From Streptomyces bikiniensis (GTDB lineage Bacteria > Actinomycetota > Actinomycetes > Streptomycetales > Streptomycetaceae), in NCBI GenBank assembly GCA_000716465.1, contig JNWL01000013.1:142358-206357 (forward strand): a DNA stretch of 64,000 nucleotides, given 5' to 3'. A program made the translations under genes and the position numbers. Within the stretch, counting starts at the first letter, position 1, and every line of letters starts with the position of its first letter. Positions 52,443-62,132 of the stretch are shown here, piece by piece. The notes below the pieces were generated by a model, which was given only the letters and a program-made list of their open reading frames with translations, ran no database searches and was not told the origin of the DNA.

Positions 52443-53522
52443 TCAGCGCCCCACCAGCTCGTCGTACACGCTGAGCACGTGGGCGACCGTGTCGTCCTCG
52501 GTCGGCCACGTGCCCGCCTGGACCCGGCCCGCGGCCGCCAGGTCCATCCGCCGGTCGGCGTCCTCCAGGAGTCCCCGCACCACCGCCGCGAGGGCCGCGG
52601 AGTCCCCGTACGGGACCAGTTCGGCGGCGTCGCCGACGAGTTCGGGCACCCCGCCGACCGCCGTGGCGACGAGCGGCACGCCGAGGCGCAGCGCCTCCTG
52701 GGCGAGCGGGGAGCGGGCCTCCCAGCGGGACGGGAGGACCGCGACGTCCGCCGCCGCGAGCAGTTCGGCGACGTCCTCGCGGCTCCCGATCAGCCGGACC
52801 GGCAGGTCCTCGTCGGTGATCCGCCGCTGGAGCAGGGCCCGTTCGCGCCCCTCTCCGGCGATGACGAGGAGCGGCTGCGGGTCGAGGTCCCGCCACCGCC
52901 GGGCCGCGTCGAGCAGGGTCCGGTACCCCCGGCCGCGTTCGAGCGCTCCGACGGCCATCAGCAGCGGCCGGTCGACGGCGCCGAGTTCGGCGCGCGCCTT
53001 GCCGTCGTGGAGGCAGACCGGGCCGCGGGCGGCGGGCAGGGTGACGGGGGCGAGCCGGGCGTCGCGGGCGCCGCGCCGCCGGGCCCGGTCGACCAGTTCG
53101 GAGGTGGTGGCGAGGACGACGCTCGCGGCCCGCACGGTCCGCCGTTCGAGGAGCCGGAGGACCCCGCCCCGCGCCCCCTCCGCACGGCCGCGGGTGTGCC
53201 AGGTCGTCACGAGCGGGACCGGCGCCCCGCCGGAGAGCGCGAGCGCGGCCCGTACGGAGGCCTGGAGGCCGTGCGCGTGGACCACGTCCGCGCCGATGCA
53301 GGTGTTGCGCAGGGCGGTGACGGCCGCGGGGTCGCCGAGGCGCGGCAGCGGCACGAAGTGCGCGCCGGCGCCGGGGTAGTCGTGGAGGCGGTCGAGTTCG
53401 GGAGGGGCGCACACGGTCACCCGCACGCCCCTCGCCACAAGCCCCGAGGCGAGTGATCGGACGTGCGCGCTGCTGCCCGCGCTGCCGCCGCCCAGCACGT
53501 GGACCGTACGGAGCTGTGTCAC
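52443..53522 (-). CDS. Glycosyltransferase family 4
   Basis: 359-aa GT-B enzyme. N-terminal TVHVLGGGSAGSSAHVRSLASGLVARG; donor site with VGALERGRGYRTLLDAA and the EX7E-type segment RWEARSPLAQEALRLGVPLVATAVGGVPELVG. Cytosolic or membrane-associated. Its neighbour on the same strand is a short MraY-like membrane protein, so the two may act on a polyprenyl-phosphate-linked glycan. GTG start. A 33-bp imperfect duplication of its 3' end lies just beyond its stop codon (see findings). Confidence 0.88.
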   Translation of the reverse strand: MTQLRTVHVLGGGSAGSSAHVRSLASGLVARGVRVTVCAPPELDRLHDYPGAGAHFVPLPRLGDPAAVTALRNTCIGADVVHAHGLQASVRAALALSGGAPVPLVTTWHTRGRAEGARGGVLRLLERRTVRAASVVLATTSELVDRARRRGARDARLAPVTLPAARGPVCLHDGKARAELGAVDRPLLMAVGALERGRGYRTLLDAARRWRDLDPQPLLVIAGEGRERALLQRRITDEDLPVRLIGSREDVAELLAAADVAVLPSRWEARSPLAQEALRLGVPLVATAVGGVPELVGDAAELVPYGDSAALAAVVRGLLEDADRRMDLAAAGRVQAGTWPTEDDTVAHVLSVYDELVGR

Positions 53523-53631
53523 GCGCCCAAGAATGCCAGTCCGGGCCCGGGACCGTACGCACGTTCCGGCACCGAGATGGAGCCGTTCCCTTGCGCGGAG
53601 GGCGCCCGACGCCCCCGCTCACCCCACGGGT

Positions 53632-54351
53632 TCACCCACACGGGTGAGCGCGTGAAGAGGTCGCGCGCTCCCCCCACACGGCGGCGGCGACGAGCGCGAC
53701 CGCGTGCGCGGCGAGCCCGAGCCGCCCGCTCCCGGCCACGACGGCGCCGCCGACGGCGGCGCCGAGCGCGTGCGCGCCCGCGTCGCCGAGCATGGTCGAC
53801 TCCCCGAGGTCGTCCGCGAGGACCGCGGCGACGGCCCCCATGGGGGCGGCGGCGGGCGAGCCGCGCAGCAGTCCGGGGGCGGCGAGCGCGAGCACGGCCA
53901 GACCGGCGCGCCCCGGCCGCACGTCCACGAGGTTCACCAGGTGGGCGCTGCCCGCGACGACGATCCCGGCGAGGACCTTGTCCACCGGCCGCTCCTTGAG
54001 GAGCGCCCCGGCCACGAGCGAGGCGGCCCCGATCCCGAGGAGCTTGACGGCCCCGCTGGTCACCTCGCCGTCCCGCAGCGCCGCCGAGTGCGCCCGGAGA
54101 CCGCGCCGGTGATCCCCCCTCACGTCGTCGTACGCCCCGCACGCCCCGGCCGCGAGCACGGCGAACGCGACGGGCGCGCTGCCGCTCCCGGCCGCCGTCC
54201 CGAGGACGACGGCGGGCCCGGCGTACAGGTCGACCTCGCGCCCGGCGTGGTTCGTCCGCGTCCACCGCGCGTCGCGCGGGAGCCTCCGCAGCCCCTCGTA
54301 CACCCCCCGCGTCACCGCGCCGGCCAGGCCGAACGCGGCGAGGCGCCTCAC
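53632..54351 (-). CDS. Short MraY/WecA-like membrane protein
   Basis: 239 aa, about two-thirds the usual length of polyprenyl-phosphate N-acetylhexosamine-1-phosphate transferases. Family hallmarks remain: GAYDDVRGD (Asp-Asp), VKLLGIG, HLVNLVDVRPGRAGL (the NxxNLxDG region, here with V and R) and TMLGDAGAHALGA. Hydrophobic segments span most of the chain. Start GTG 54351 overlaps the recN stop (GTGA). The DG of NxxNLxDG is changed to DV, so activity is uncertain. Likely envelope glycan related. Confidence 0.7.
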   Translation of the reverse strand: MRRLAAFGLAGAVTRGVYEGLRRLPRDARWTRTNHAGREVDLYAGPAVVLGTAAGSGSAPVAFAVLAAGACGAYDDVRGDHRRGLRAHSAALRDGEVTSGAVKLLGIGAASLVAGALLKERPVDKVLAGIVVAGSAHLVNLVDVRPGRAGLAVLALAAPGLLRGSPAAAPMGAVAAVLADDLGESTMLGDAGAHALGAAVGGAVVAGSGRLGLAAHAVALVAAAVWGERATSSRAHPCG

Positions 54352-56096
54352 CCGTCCGCCCGTGCCGCCGCGAGGAGTTCCTCCGCGTGGGCGCGGGCCG
54401 TCTCGGAGTCCTCCTGGCCCGCGAGCATCCGGGACAGCTCGCGGACCCGCTCCTCGCCCTCCAGGACGGTGACGCCCGAGCGGGTCACGGAGCCGTCGTT
54501 GGTCTTCTCCACGAGGAGCTGGCGGTCGGCAAAGGCCGCGACCTGCGGGAGGTGGGTGACGACGACGACCTGCGCGGTCCTGGCGAGCTTGGCGAGGCGG
54601 CGGCCGATCTCGACGGCCGCCTTGCCGCCGACGCCCGCGTCGACCTCGTCGAAGAGGTACGTGGGCACCGGGTCCACCCCGGCGAAGACGACCTCGACGG
54701 CCAGCATCACCCGGGACAGCTCGCCGCCCGACGCGCCCTTGGCGATCGGGCGCGGCGGGGCGCCGGGGTGCGGGGCGAGCAGCAACTCGACCTCGTCGGC
54801 CCCGGACGGCCCGTACGCGACCCGCCGGCCGCCGACCTCGACGCCCTCGGGGTCCTCGGTCTGGGCGAGGGAGAAGGACACGCGCGCGTGCGGCATGGCG
54901 AGCGAGGCGAGTTCGGCCGTGACGGCGGCCGCGAACCGGTCCGCCGCCTCCGTCCGCGCGTCGGTGAGCCGCTGCGCGAGCGCCGACAGCTCGTCGCGCA
55001 GCCGGTCCCGCTCGGCGGTCAGCTCCTCGATGCGGTCGTCGTCGTTGTCCAGCTCGCCGAGCCGGGCCGCGCTCTCCTCCGCCCAGGCCAGGACGGCCGC
55101 CGTGCCCTCCCCGTCCCCGTACTTCCGGATCAGCTGGGTGAGGGCCGCGCGCCGCTCCTCGACGGCGGCGAGCCGCAGCGGGTCGGCGTCCAGGTCGTCG
55201 GCGTACCCGGCCAGCTCGGTCGCCACGTCGGCGAGCAGGATGGAGATCTCCCCCATCCGGTCCGCGAGCGCGGCGAGCGCCGGATCGTGCGACCGCACGG
55301 CCTCCAGGGCCCGGCCCGCACCCGCGACGAGCGTGGTGGCGTCCACGGACTCGGGGTCCTCGGGCGAGCCCGCGAGCGCGGCGTGCGCGAGCGCGGCGGC
55401 GGAGGCGAGGGCCTCGGCGTGCCCGAGCCGCTCGGCCTCGGCGGCCAGTTCGGCGTCCTCGCCGGGCAGCGGGGCGACGGCCTCGACCTCTTCGAGGCCG
55501 AAGCGCAGCAGATCGGCCTCCTGGGCGCGTTCCCTGGCCCGGGTGGTGATCTCGTCCAGCTCGGCGGTGACGGCCCGCAGCCGCCGGTACGCCTCGCCGT
55601 AGGCCGCGAGCGGCACCGAGACGGCCTCGCCCGCGTACCGGTCGAGCGCGCCGCGCTGCCGGGCGGGCTTGAGCAGGCCCTGCTGGTCGGTCTGGCCGTG
55701 GACGGCGACGAGTTCGTCCGCGAGCTCGGCGAGCAGCCCGACGGGCACGGAGCGCCCGCCGAGGTGGGCCCGGGAGCGCCCCTCGGCCGAGACGGTACGG
55801 CTGACGAGCAGGACCCCCTCGTCCAGCTCGGCCCCGGCCTCCTCGGCGCGCACGGCGGCGGGCGCGCCCGGGGGCACGCTGATCCGCCCCTCGACCACGG
55901 CCGAGGCCGCGCCGATCCGTACGAGCGCCGGGTCGGCCCGTCCGCCGAGCAGCAGCCCCAGACTGGTCACGACCATGGTCTTGCCCGCACCGGTCTCACC
56001 GGTCACCGCGGTGAAGCCGGGCGACAACTCGACCACAGCGTCGTCGATGACCCCGAGCGACCGTATCCGCATCTCCTCCAGCACGCCCCAGACCAT
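54348..56096 (-). CDS. recN: DNA repair protein RecN
   Basis: 582-aa SMC-like ATPase. Walker A GETGAGKTMVV at about residues 34-44, long coiled-coil arms (about 155-360), the ABC signature KGASGGELSRVMLA, and Walker B TYLFDEVDAGVGG. Acts early in double-strand-break repair. ATG 56096 (MVWGVLEEMRIRS) is chosen with AGGGA upstream; GTG 56084 is an alternative. Follows nadK and tlyA on the same strand, the conserved tlyA-nadK-recN order. Confidence 0.96.
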   Translation of the reverse strand: MVWGVLEEMRIRSLGVIDDAVVELSPGFTAVTGETGAGKTMVVTSLGLLLGGRADPALVRIGAASAVVEGRISVPPGAPAAVRAEEAGAELDEGVLLVSRTVSAEGRSRAHLGGRSVPVGLLAELADELVAVHGQTDQQGLLKPARQRGALDRYAGEAVSVPLAAYGEAYRRLRAVTAELDEITTRARERAQEADLLRFGLEEVEAVAPLPGEDAELAAEAERLGHAEALASAAALAHAALAGSPEDPESVDATTLVAGAGRALEAVRSHDPALAALADRMGEISILLADVATELAGYADDLDADPLRLAAVEERRAALTQLIRKYGDGEGTAAVLAWAEESAARLGELDNDDDRIEELTAERDRLRDELSALAQRLTDARTEAADRFAAAVTAELASLAMPHARVSFSLAQTEDPEGVEVGGRRVAYGPSGADEVELLLAPHPGAPPRPIAKGASGGELSRVMLAVEVVFAGVDPVPTYLFDEVDAGVGGKAAVEIGRRLAKLARTAQVVVVTHLPQVAAFADRQLLVEKTNDGSVTRSGVTVLEGEERVRELSRMLAGQEDSETARAHAEELLAAARADG

Positions 56097-56185
56097 ACGA
56101 GGTTTCCCTGGTCCGATGCGACATCGCCCCGGCCGTAACCCTCCGGCGCGCCGATCGTTCCGGTACCCGGCGGGTGCGGGGCCGG

Positions 56186-57105
56186 TCAGCGCGGGGCGCC
56201 CCGCCACCCCGACACGGGAAGGGCGAACTTGGCGACGAGCCGGTCCGTGAAGGAGGCGTGGTGCAGCCGGGCGAGCCGGACCGGGACGGCACCCCGCCGG
56301 ACCTCGACCCGCGCGCCCGCCGGGAGCTCCACCGTCCGCCGCCCGTCGCACCACAGCACCCCGTGCGGGGTGTGCGGCTCGACCTCGACGGCGAGCACCG
56401 ACTCGGGGGTGGTCACCAGCGGCTTGGCGAAGAGGGCGTGGGCCCCGATGGGGACCATGAGCAGCGCCTCGACCTCGGGCCAGATCACCGGCCCGCCCGC
56501 CGAGAAGGCGTACGCGGTGGAGCCCGTCGGTGTCGCGCAGATCACCCCGTCACAGCCGAAGCCGGTCACCGGGCGCCCGTCGATCGCGAGCACGACCTCC
56601 AGCATCCGCTCCGGTGACACCTTCTGCACGGCCGCCTCGTTGAGCGCCCAGTCCCGGTGCAGGACGTCGCCGTTCTGGTAGACGGTGACGTCGAGGGTCA
56701 TCCGCTCCTCGACCTCGTACGCCCGGGTGACGACCCGGTCCACGACCTTGTCGAGGTCGTCGCGCTCGGCCTCCGCGAGGAAGCCGACCCGCCCCAGGTT
56801 GACGCCGAGCATCGGCACCCCGGACGCGCGGGAGAACTCGGCGCCGCGCAGCAGGGTGCCGTCACCGCCGAGGACGACGAGGAGTTCGCAGTCGTCGATC
56901 GCCTCGGAGCAGGCCTCGGGGACCTTCTGCACGGAGGACGGCAGCGGCAGGTCCGCCGCCTCGGCCTCCAGGACGCGGACGCCGAGACCGGAGCGCAGCA
57001 GCCCCTGGACGACCAGTTCGGCGCTGCGCACGGCGGCCGGCCGGCCGGTGTGCGCGAGCAGGAAGACGGTACGTGGTGCGGTCTCTGGTGGTGCTGTCGT
57101 TGAGC

Positions 57106-57109
<4 letters not shown>
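56186..57109 (-). CDS. nadK: NAD kinase
   Basis: 307 aa. The NAD kinase GGDGT motif is present (LLVVLGGDGTLLRGA), followed by LGVNLGRVGFLAE, the NE/D motif (DWALNEAAV) and the Gly-rich PTGSTAYAFSAGGP. Makes NADP from NAD and ATP or polyphosphate, linking with the pnuC-nadR-nrtR operon in this window. The start is a TTG (57109) overlapping the tlyA stop as TTGA, with GGAGGGA a few bases upstream; no ATG or GTG fits as well. Confidence 0.95.
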
Positions 57110-57921
<812 letters not shown>

Positions 57922-57928
57922 GTTCTGT

Positions 57929-58243
57929 TCAGCTCCTGTTGTCGTACGGACGGGGGGCGGGGTGCGCGTCGAGCGAGGTCAGCTCGTCGCGCAGGCCACG
58001 GTGTACATCCTCGTACACCTCCAGGTGTCCGTCCGCCGGGAGGGCGTCGACCCCGGCGAGACGCGCGAGGCGGGCGTCGACGGCGGGGTGGCCGGTCGGC
58101 TCCCGGACGACCCCGAGCGGGGCGGCGGCGGCAGGCTCGTCCGACGCCTCGCCCGCCGCCGTCCCGAACCCTTCCTCGGCCGGCCCTTCCTCGGCCGGTT
58201 CGGTCACCGGTCCCACCACCGGCTCCGGCATCGCGTCGCTCAT
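57929..58243 (-). CDS. Small hypothetical protein upstream of tlyA
   Basis: 104 aa, highly acidic and Pro/Ala-rich over the first 45 residues. A conserved-looking C-terminal part follows: HPAVDARLARLAGVDALPADGHLEVYEDVHRGLRDELTSLD. No membrane segment. It ends seven bases before tlyA, so probably heads that operon. Function unknown; similar proteins precede tlyA in other Streptomyces, as I recall. Confidence 0.65.
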   Translation of the reverse strand: MSDAMPEPVVGPVTEPAEEGPAEEGFGTAAGEASDEPAAAAPLGVVREPTGHPAVDARLARLAGVDALPADGHLEVYEDVHRGLRDELTSLDAHPAPRPYDNRS

Positions 58244-58285
58244 GCCCCGACGCTACCGCGAAGCCCTGGGGTACCGTCGACGGCG

Positions 58286-58633
58286 ATGGCGACGATCACG
58301 GAGTGCCGCGGCGCACTGGACAGACTTTCCGACAACCTCGCGCGGGCCGACGGCGACGTGCGCGGCGCGGCCGCGCTCGACCGCAGCCTGAGCTGCCACG
58401 TCACCGACCTGGACACGACCTTCACGGGCCGCCTGGCGGACGGCCGGATCCGGGTGGACTCCACCGTGCAGGGCCCGCCGCAGGCCAAGGCGCAGATCCG
58501 GCTCGCGATGACCGGGGACGACCTGGTGGCGATGGTCGACGGGCGGCTGAACTTCGCGAAGGCCTGGGCCTCGGGCCGGGTCAGGCTGGAGGCCGGCTTC
58601 CGCGACCTCCTGCGGCTGCGCTCACTTCTGTAG
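58286..58633 (+). CDS. SCP2-like sterol-binding domain protein
   Basis: 115 aa. The pattern VTDLDTTFTGRLADGRI, KAQIRLAMTGDDLVAMVDGRLNFAKAWASGRVRLEAG is the SCP2 fold (hydrophobic ligand-binding). The C-terminal half, including FAKAWASGRVRLEG-like text, is the most typical part. No signal peptide. ATG 58286. Alone, divergent from the tlyA-group gene and convergent with the ABC ATPase. Ligand unknown. Confidence 0.82.
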   Translation: MATITECRGALDRLSDNLARADGDVRGAAALDRSLSCHVTDLDTTFTGRLADGRIRVDSTVQGPPQAKAQIRLAMTGDDLVAMVDGRLNFAKAWASGRVRLEAGFRDLLRLRSLL

Positions 58634-58639
58634 CGCGGC

Positions 58640-59491
58640 TCACTTCCGCAGCGCGGGCCCCGCCGTCGCGGCGGTGGTGGCGCGCGCCCTCCGCCCGGCG
58701 GGCACGACCAGCGGCGTCCCCGTCTCCGGGTCCTCGATGACCTGGCAGCGGAGCCCGAAGACCCGCTCGACCAGCTCGGCGGTCACGACCTCGGACGGCG
58801 GCCCCTCGGCGACCACCTCGCCGGCGCGGACGGCGATGAGATGGGTCGCGTACCGGGCGGCGTGGTTGAGGTCGTGCAGGACGGCGACGAGCGTGCGCCC
58901 CTGCGTCTCGTGCAGTTCGGCGCACAGGTCGAGGACGTCGATCTGGTGCTGGATGTCGAGGTACGTCGTCGGCTCGTCGAGCAGGAGCAGCGGGGTCTGC
59001 TGGGCGAGCGCCATGGCGATCCAGACGCGCTGGCGCTGGCCGCCGGAGAGCTCGTCCACGTACCGGTCGGCCAGCTCGGCGACGCCGGTCGCCTCCATCG
59101 ACTCCCGGGTGATCCGCTCGTCCTCGGGGGACCACTGGCGCAGCAGCCCCTGGTGCGGGTAGCGGCCGCGCGCGACGAGGTCGGAGACGGTGATGCCGTC
59201 GGGGGCCAGGGAGGTCTGGGGCAGCAGCCCGAGGGTCTTGGCGACCTTCTTGGCGGGCAGGGAGTGGATCGACTGCCCGTCGAGCAGGACGCGCCCCTCG
59301 GTGGGCTTCAGCATCCGGGAGAGGGCGCGCAGCAGGGTGGACTTGCCGCAGGCGTTCGGCCCGACGATGACGGTGAAGGAGTTGTCGGGGATCTCGACGG
59401 ACAGATCGCGGGCGATGACCCGCTGCTCGTACGCCAGGGTGACCGCTTCCGCGCTCAGGCGCTGCGCCTGCCGACCGTCCGTACCCGTCAT
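58640..59491 (-). CDS. Iron-siderophore ABC transporter ATPase (FepC-like)
   Basis: 283 aa. Walker A GPNACGKSTLLRALSRMLKPTEG, signature VDELSGGQRQRVWIAMALAQ, Walker B PLLLLDEPTTYLDIQHQ, and the family-specific LLPQTSLAPDGITVSDLVARGRYPHQG of siderophore importers. Start ATG 59491. No permease or binding protein is adjacent, so it probably serves a transporter encoded elsewhere. An iron box (59558-59575) lies just upstream, supporting repression by DmdR1 when iron is plentiful. Confidence 0.92.
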   Translation of the reverse strand: MTGTDGRQAQRLSAEAVTLAYEQRVIARDLSVEIPDNSFTVIVGPNACGKSTLLRALSRMLKPTEGRVLLDGQSIHSLPAKKVAKTLGLLPQTSLAPDGITVSDLVARGRYPHQGLLRQWSPEDERITRESMEATGVAELADRYVDELSGGQRQRVWIAMALAQQTPLLLLDEPTTYLDIQHQIDVLDLCAELHETQGRTLVAVLHDLNHAARYATHLIAVRAGEVVAEGPPSEVVTAELVERVFGLRCQVIEDPETGTPLVVPAGRRARATTAATAGPALRK

Positions 59492-59557
59492 ACCCGCGAC
59501 TCCCGTTGTCCTCGTCCGTGACCGTGGCGGGCGACGACGACCACGAACCACGCGGAG

Positions 59558-59575
59558 TTAGGTTAGCCTACCCAA
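59558..59575. promoter_or_regulatory. Iron box (DmdR1/IdeR-type operator)
   Basis: TTAGGTTAGCCTACCCAA matches the actinobacterial iron box consensus TTAGGTTAGSCTAACCTAA at nearly every position of the left half and most of the right. It lies 67 bp before the start of a siderophore-type ABC ATPase, at the expected distance. Confidence 0.85.
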
Positions 59576-59616
59576 TTTCCCCCACCGCCCCGCAGGCGCC
59601 CGCCACCGCTCCGGGG

Positions 59617-60690
59617 CTACAGGCCCAGCCGCGCGAGCGCCTTCCCGCCGTCCGGGACGCCCCCGCCGGACTCCGCCGCCGACCACGCGGCCCCGCACAG
59701 CGCCCGTACGCCGTCCATGGGATCGGCGTCACCGGCCGACACGGGCTCGACCACCAGCACGCCCCCGCTCACCGAGGCCCGCCACGCCCCGCACACGAAC
59801 CCGCCGTCCCCCTCGGCGACCACCTCCGGCTGCCCCGTGAGCAGCCCCCGCAGATCGGCCGCCACATAGGTCGGCCGGTGCTCGGGCGCGGCCGCGAGCA
59901 GCTGCGGCACGTCCGTCACCCCGGTCAGGACGAGCAGCGAGTCCACCCCGCCGTTGAACGCGCCCTCGATGTCCGTGTCGAGCCGGTCCCCGACGACGAG
60001 CGGCCGCTCCGCCCCGGTCCGCAGCACCGTCTCCCGGTGCATCGGCGGCAGTGGCTTCCCCGCCACCTTCGGCTCGTGACGTCCACCGGTGGCGATCCGC
60101 ACGACCTCCACGGCCGCCCCGTTCCCCGGCCCGATCCCGCGCGCCCCGGGGATCGTCAGATCCGTGTTGGAGGCGTACCACGGCACGCCCCGCCCCACCG
60201 CGTACGCCGCCTCCGCGAACCGCTTCCACGGCAGCTCGGGCCCGCCGTACCCCTGTACGACCGCCACCGGTTCGTCGTCCGCCGACTCCACCGGCACCAG
60301 ACCCCGCTCGCGCAGCGCCACCGCGAGCCCCTCGCCGCCGATGAGCAGCACCCGTGACCCGGCCGGCACCTCGTCCGCGATCAGCCGGGCGACGGCCTGC
60401 GCCGAGGTGACCACGTCCCCGGCCTCCGCCGGCACCCCCAGCTCCGTGAGGTGCTGCGCGACCGCCTCCGGCGTCCGCAGCGCGTTGTTGGTGACGTACG
60501 CGAGGCGCATCCCGCCGTCCCGGGCCGCCCCGAGGGACTCGACGGCGTACGGGACGGCCAGACCGCCCGCGTACACGACCCCGTCCAGATCGAGGAGGGC
60601 CGTGTCGTACGCCCCGCTCAGCGGCTCCGCGCTGCCCCCCGGCCGCGTCCTGCCGCCGCCCTGCCGTCCCTGGCCACCGTGCACCGTCAC
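59617..60690 (-). CDS. HAD-superfamily hydrolase, subfamily IIA (NagD-like)
   Basis: 357 aa. Catalytic motif I DLDGVVYAGG, motif II in VTNNALRTPE, and motif IV VVGDRLDTDIEGAFNGGVDSLLVLTG. The C2-type cap lies between. GTG 60690 has GGAG seven bases upstream. It is the usual NagD-like sugar phosphatase or phosphoglycolate/glycerol-3-phosphate phosphatase in the tlyA neighbourhood; exact substrate unknown. The C-terminal about 90 residues beyond motif IV are more divergent than usual. Confidence 0.9.
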   Translation of the reverse strand: MTVHGGQGRQGGGRTRPGGSAEPLSGAYDTALLDLDGVVYAGGLAVPYAVESLGAARDGGMRLAYVTNNALRTPEAVAQHLTELGVPAEAGDVVTSAQAVARLIADEVPAGSRVLLIGGEGLAVALRERGLVPVESADDEPVAVVQGYGGPELPWKRFAEAAYAVGRGVPWYASNTDLTIPGARGIGPGNGAAVEVVRIATGGRHEPKVAGKPLPPMHRETVLRTGAERPLVVGDRLDTDIEGAFNGGVDSLLVLTGVTDVPQLLAAAPEHRPTYVAADLRGLLTGQPEVVAEGDGGFVCGAWRASVSGGVLVVEPVSAGDADPMDGVRALCGAAWSAAESGGGVPDGGKALARLGL

Positions 60691-60768
60691 GCTCGCTCCT
60701 CGCCTCACCGGTCGTGGTTCCCGCTCCCCCGATCATCGCTCATGCCCCGGCCCACATACGATGTCGAG

Positions 60769-62064
60769 ATGAACACCTCAGGTCACGCGGCCGCCGATGT
60801 CCGCGACGACACCGCAGGGCTGCGCCTGGCCCCGTTCCGCGGGCTCCGGTACGTCCCCGAGCGGGTCGGCAGCCTCGCCGCCGTGACGTCCCCTCCCTAC
60901 GACGTCGTCGTCCGACCTGACGGGCTGCTCCACCTGGAGTCGGCGGACCCGCACAACATCGTCCGGCTGATCCTCCCTCAGGCGCTCACCGCCGGCACCC
61001 GCCACCGCAAGGCCGCCGTCACCCTCGACCGCTGGCTCGCGGACGGCGTCCTGGCCCCCGACCCGGCACCCGCGCTCTACGTGTACGAGCAGCGCGGCGA
61101 CGGGATCCTCCAGCGCGGGATCATCGGGGCCCTGGAGCTCTCCCCGCCCGAGGCGGGCGTCGTCCTCCCGCACGAGGACGTGATGCCGCACGTGGTCGAG
61201 GACCGCGCCGCCCTGATGCGGACGACCGCGGCCAACCTCGAACCCCTGCTCCTCACCTACGTCGGCGAGGAGAACGGCGGCGCGGGCGCGGTGATCGAGC
61301 GGACCGCGGAACGCGAACCGCTCCTCTCCACCACCACCGAGGACGGCTTCTGCCACCGCCTGTGGGCGGTGACCGACCCGGCCGAACAGGCGGCCGTCGC
61401 CGCGGACCTCGGCCGCCACCAGGCCCTCATCGCCGACGGCCACCACCGCTGGGCGACGTACCTGCGCCTGCGCGAGGAGCACGTCGCGCCGGGCCCCTGG
61501 AACTACGGCCTGGTCCTCCTGGTCGACACCGCCCGCCACCCGCTGCGGGTCCGCGCCATCCACCGCCTCCTCAACCGCCTCCCGGTCGCCGACGCCCTCG
61601 CGGCCGTCGAGGGCTCCTTCCGGGTGCGCCGCCTCGACGCGCCCCTCCCGGAGGCCCTGGAGGCCCTCGCGTCGGCCGCGGCCGACGGCAACGCCTTCCT
61701 CCTCGCGGGCGACGGCGCCTTCCATCTCCTGGACCGCCCGGACCCGGCCCTCCTGGACCGCGCGGTCCGCACGGACCGCCCCGAGGCTTGGCGGACGCTG
61801 GACGCGACCGTCCTGCACTCCGCCCTCCTGGAGCACGTCTGGCACGTCCCGGACGCCCCGGAGGACATCGCCTACATCCACGACGCCGAGGCCGCGGTCG
61901 CCCAGGCGGAACGCCGCGGCGGTACGGCGGTCCTCATGCACCCGGTGCGCGAGGAGGTCGTCCGGGACCTGGCCCGCCAGGGCATCACGATGCCCCGCAA
62001 GTCGACCTCCTTCGGCCCGAAGCCGGCGACGGGCCTGGTCCTCAGAAGCCTCGCGCTGGACTGA
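60769..62064 (+). CDS. DUF1015-family protein
   Basis: 431 aa. Family features: LRLAPFRGLRYVPERVGSLAAVTSPPYDVV at the N-terminus, HEDVMPHVVEDRAALMRTTAANLEPL, and the conserved IADGHHRWATYLRLREE (DGHHR). C-terminal PRKSTSFGPKPATGLVLRSL is typical. Soluble. DUF1015 enzymes are reported in amino-acid or dehydratase-like roles, but the function is unsettled. Monocistronic, ending at a strong terminator shared with the convergent TPR gene. Confidence 0.88.
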   Translation: MNTSGHAAADVRDDTAGLRLAPFRGLRYVPERVGSLAAVTSPPYDVVVRPDGLLHLESADPHNIVRLILPQALTAGTRHRKAAVTLDRWLADGVLAPDPAPALYVYEQRGDGILQRGIIGALELSPPEAGVVLPHEDVMPHVVEDRAALMRTTAANLEPLLLTYVGEENGGAGAVIERTAEREPLLSTTTEDGFCHRLWAVTDPAEQAAVAADLGRHQALIADGHHRWATYLRLREEHVAPGPWNYGLVLLVDTARHPLRVRAIHRLLNRLPVADALAAVEGSFRVRRLDAPLPEALEALASAAADGNAFLLAGDGAFHLLDRPDPALLDRAVRTDRPEAWRTLDATVLHSALLEHVWHVPDAPEDIAYIHDAEAAVAQAERRGGTAVLMHPVREEVVRDLARQGITMPRKSTSFGPKPATGLVLRSLALD

Positions 62065-62080
62065 GGAACACCGGAGACGC

Positions 62081-62116
62081 AGAAGGGCGGCGCCCCCGGA
62101 GGGGTGCCGCCCTTCT
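62081..62116. terminator. Bidirectional terminator hairpin
   Basis: 16-bp stem AGAAGGGCGGCGCCCC / GGGGTGCCGCCCTTCT with one G-T pair and a four-base loop, between the convergent DUF1015 and RDD-repeat/TPR genes. Confidence 0.8.
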
Positions 62117-62132
62117 CACTCACCGACCGGGA

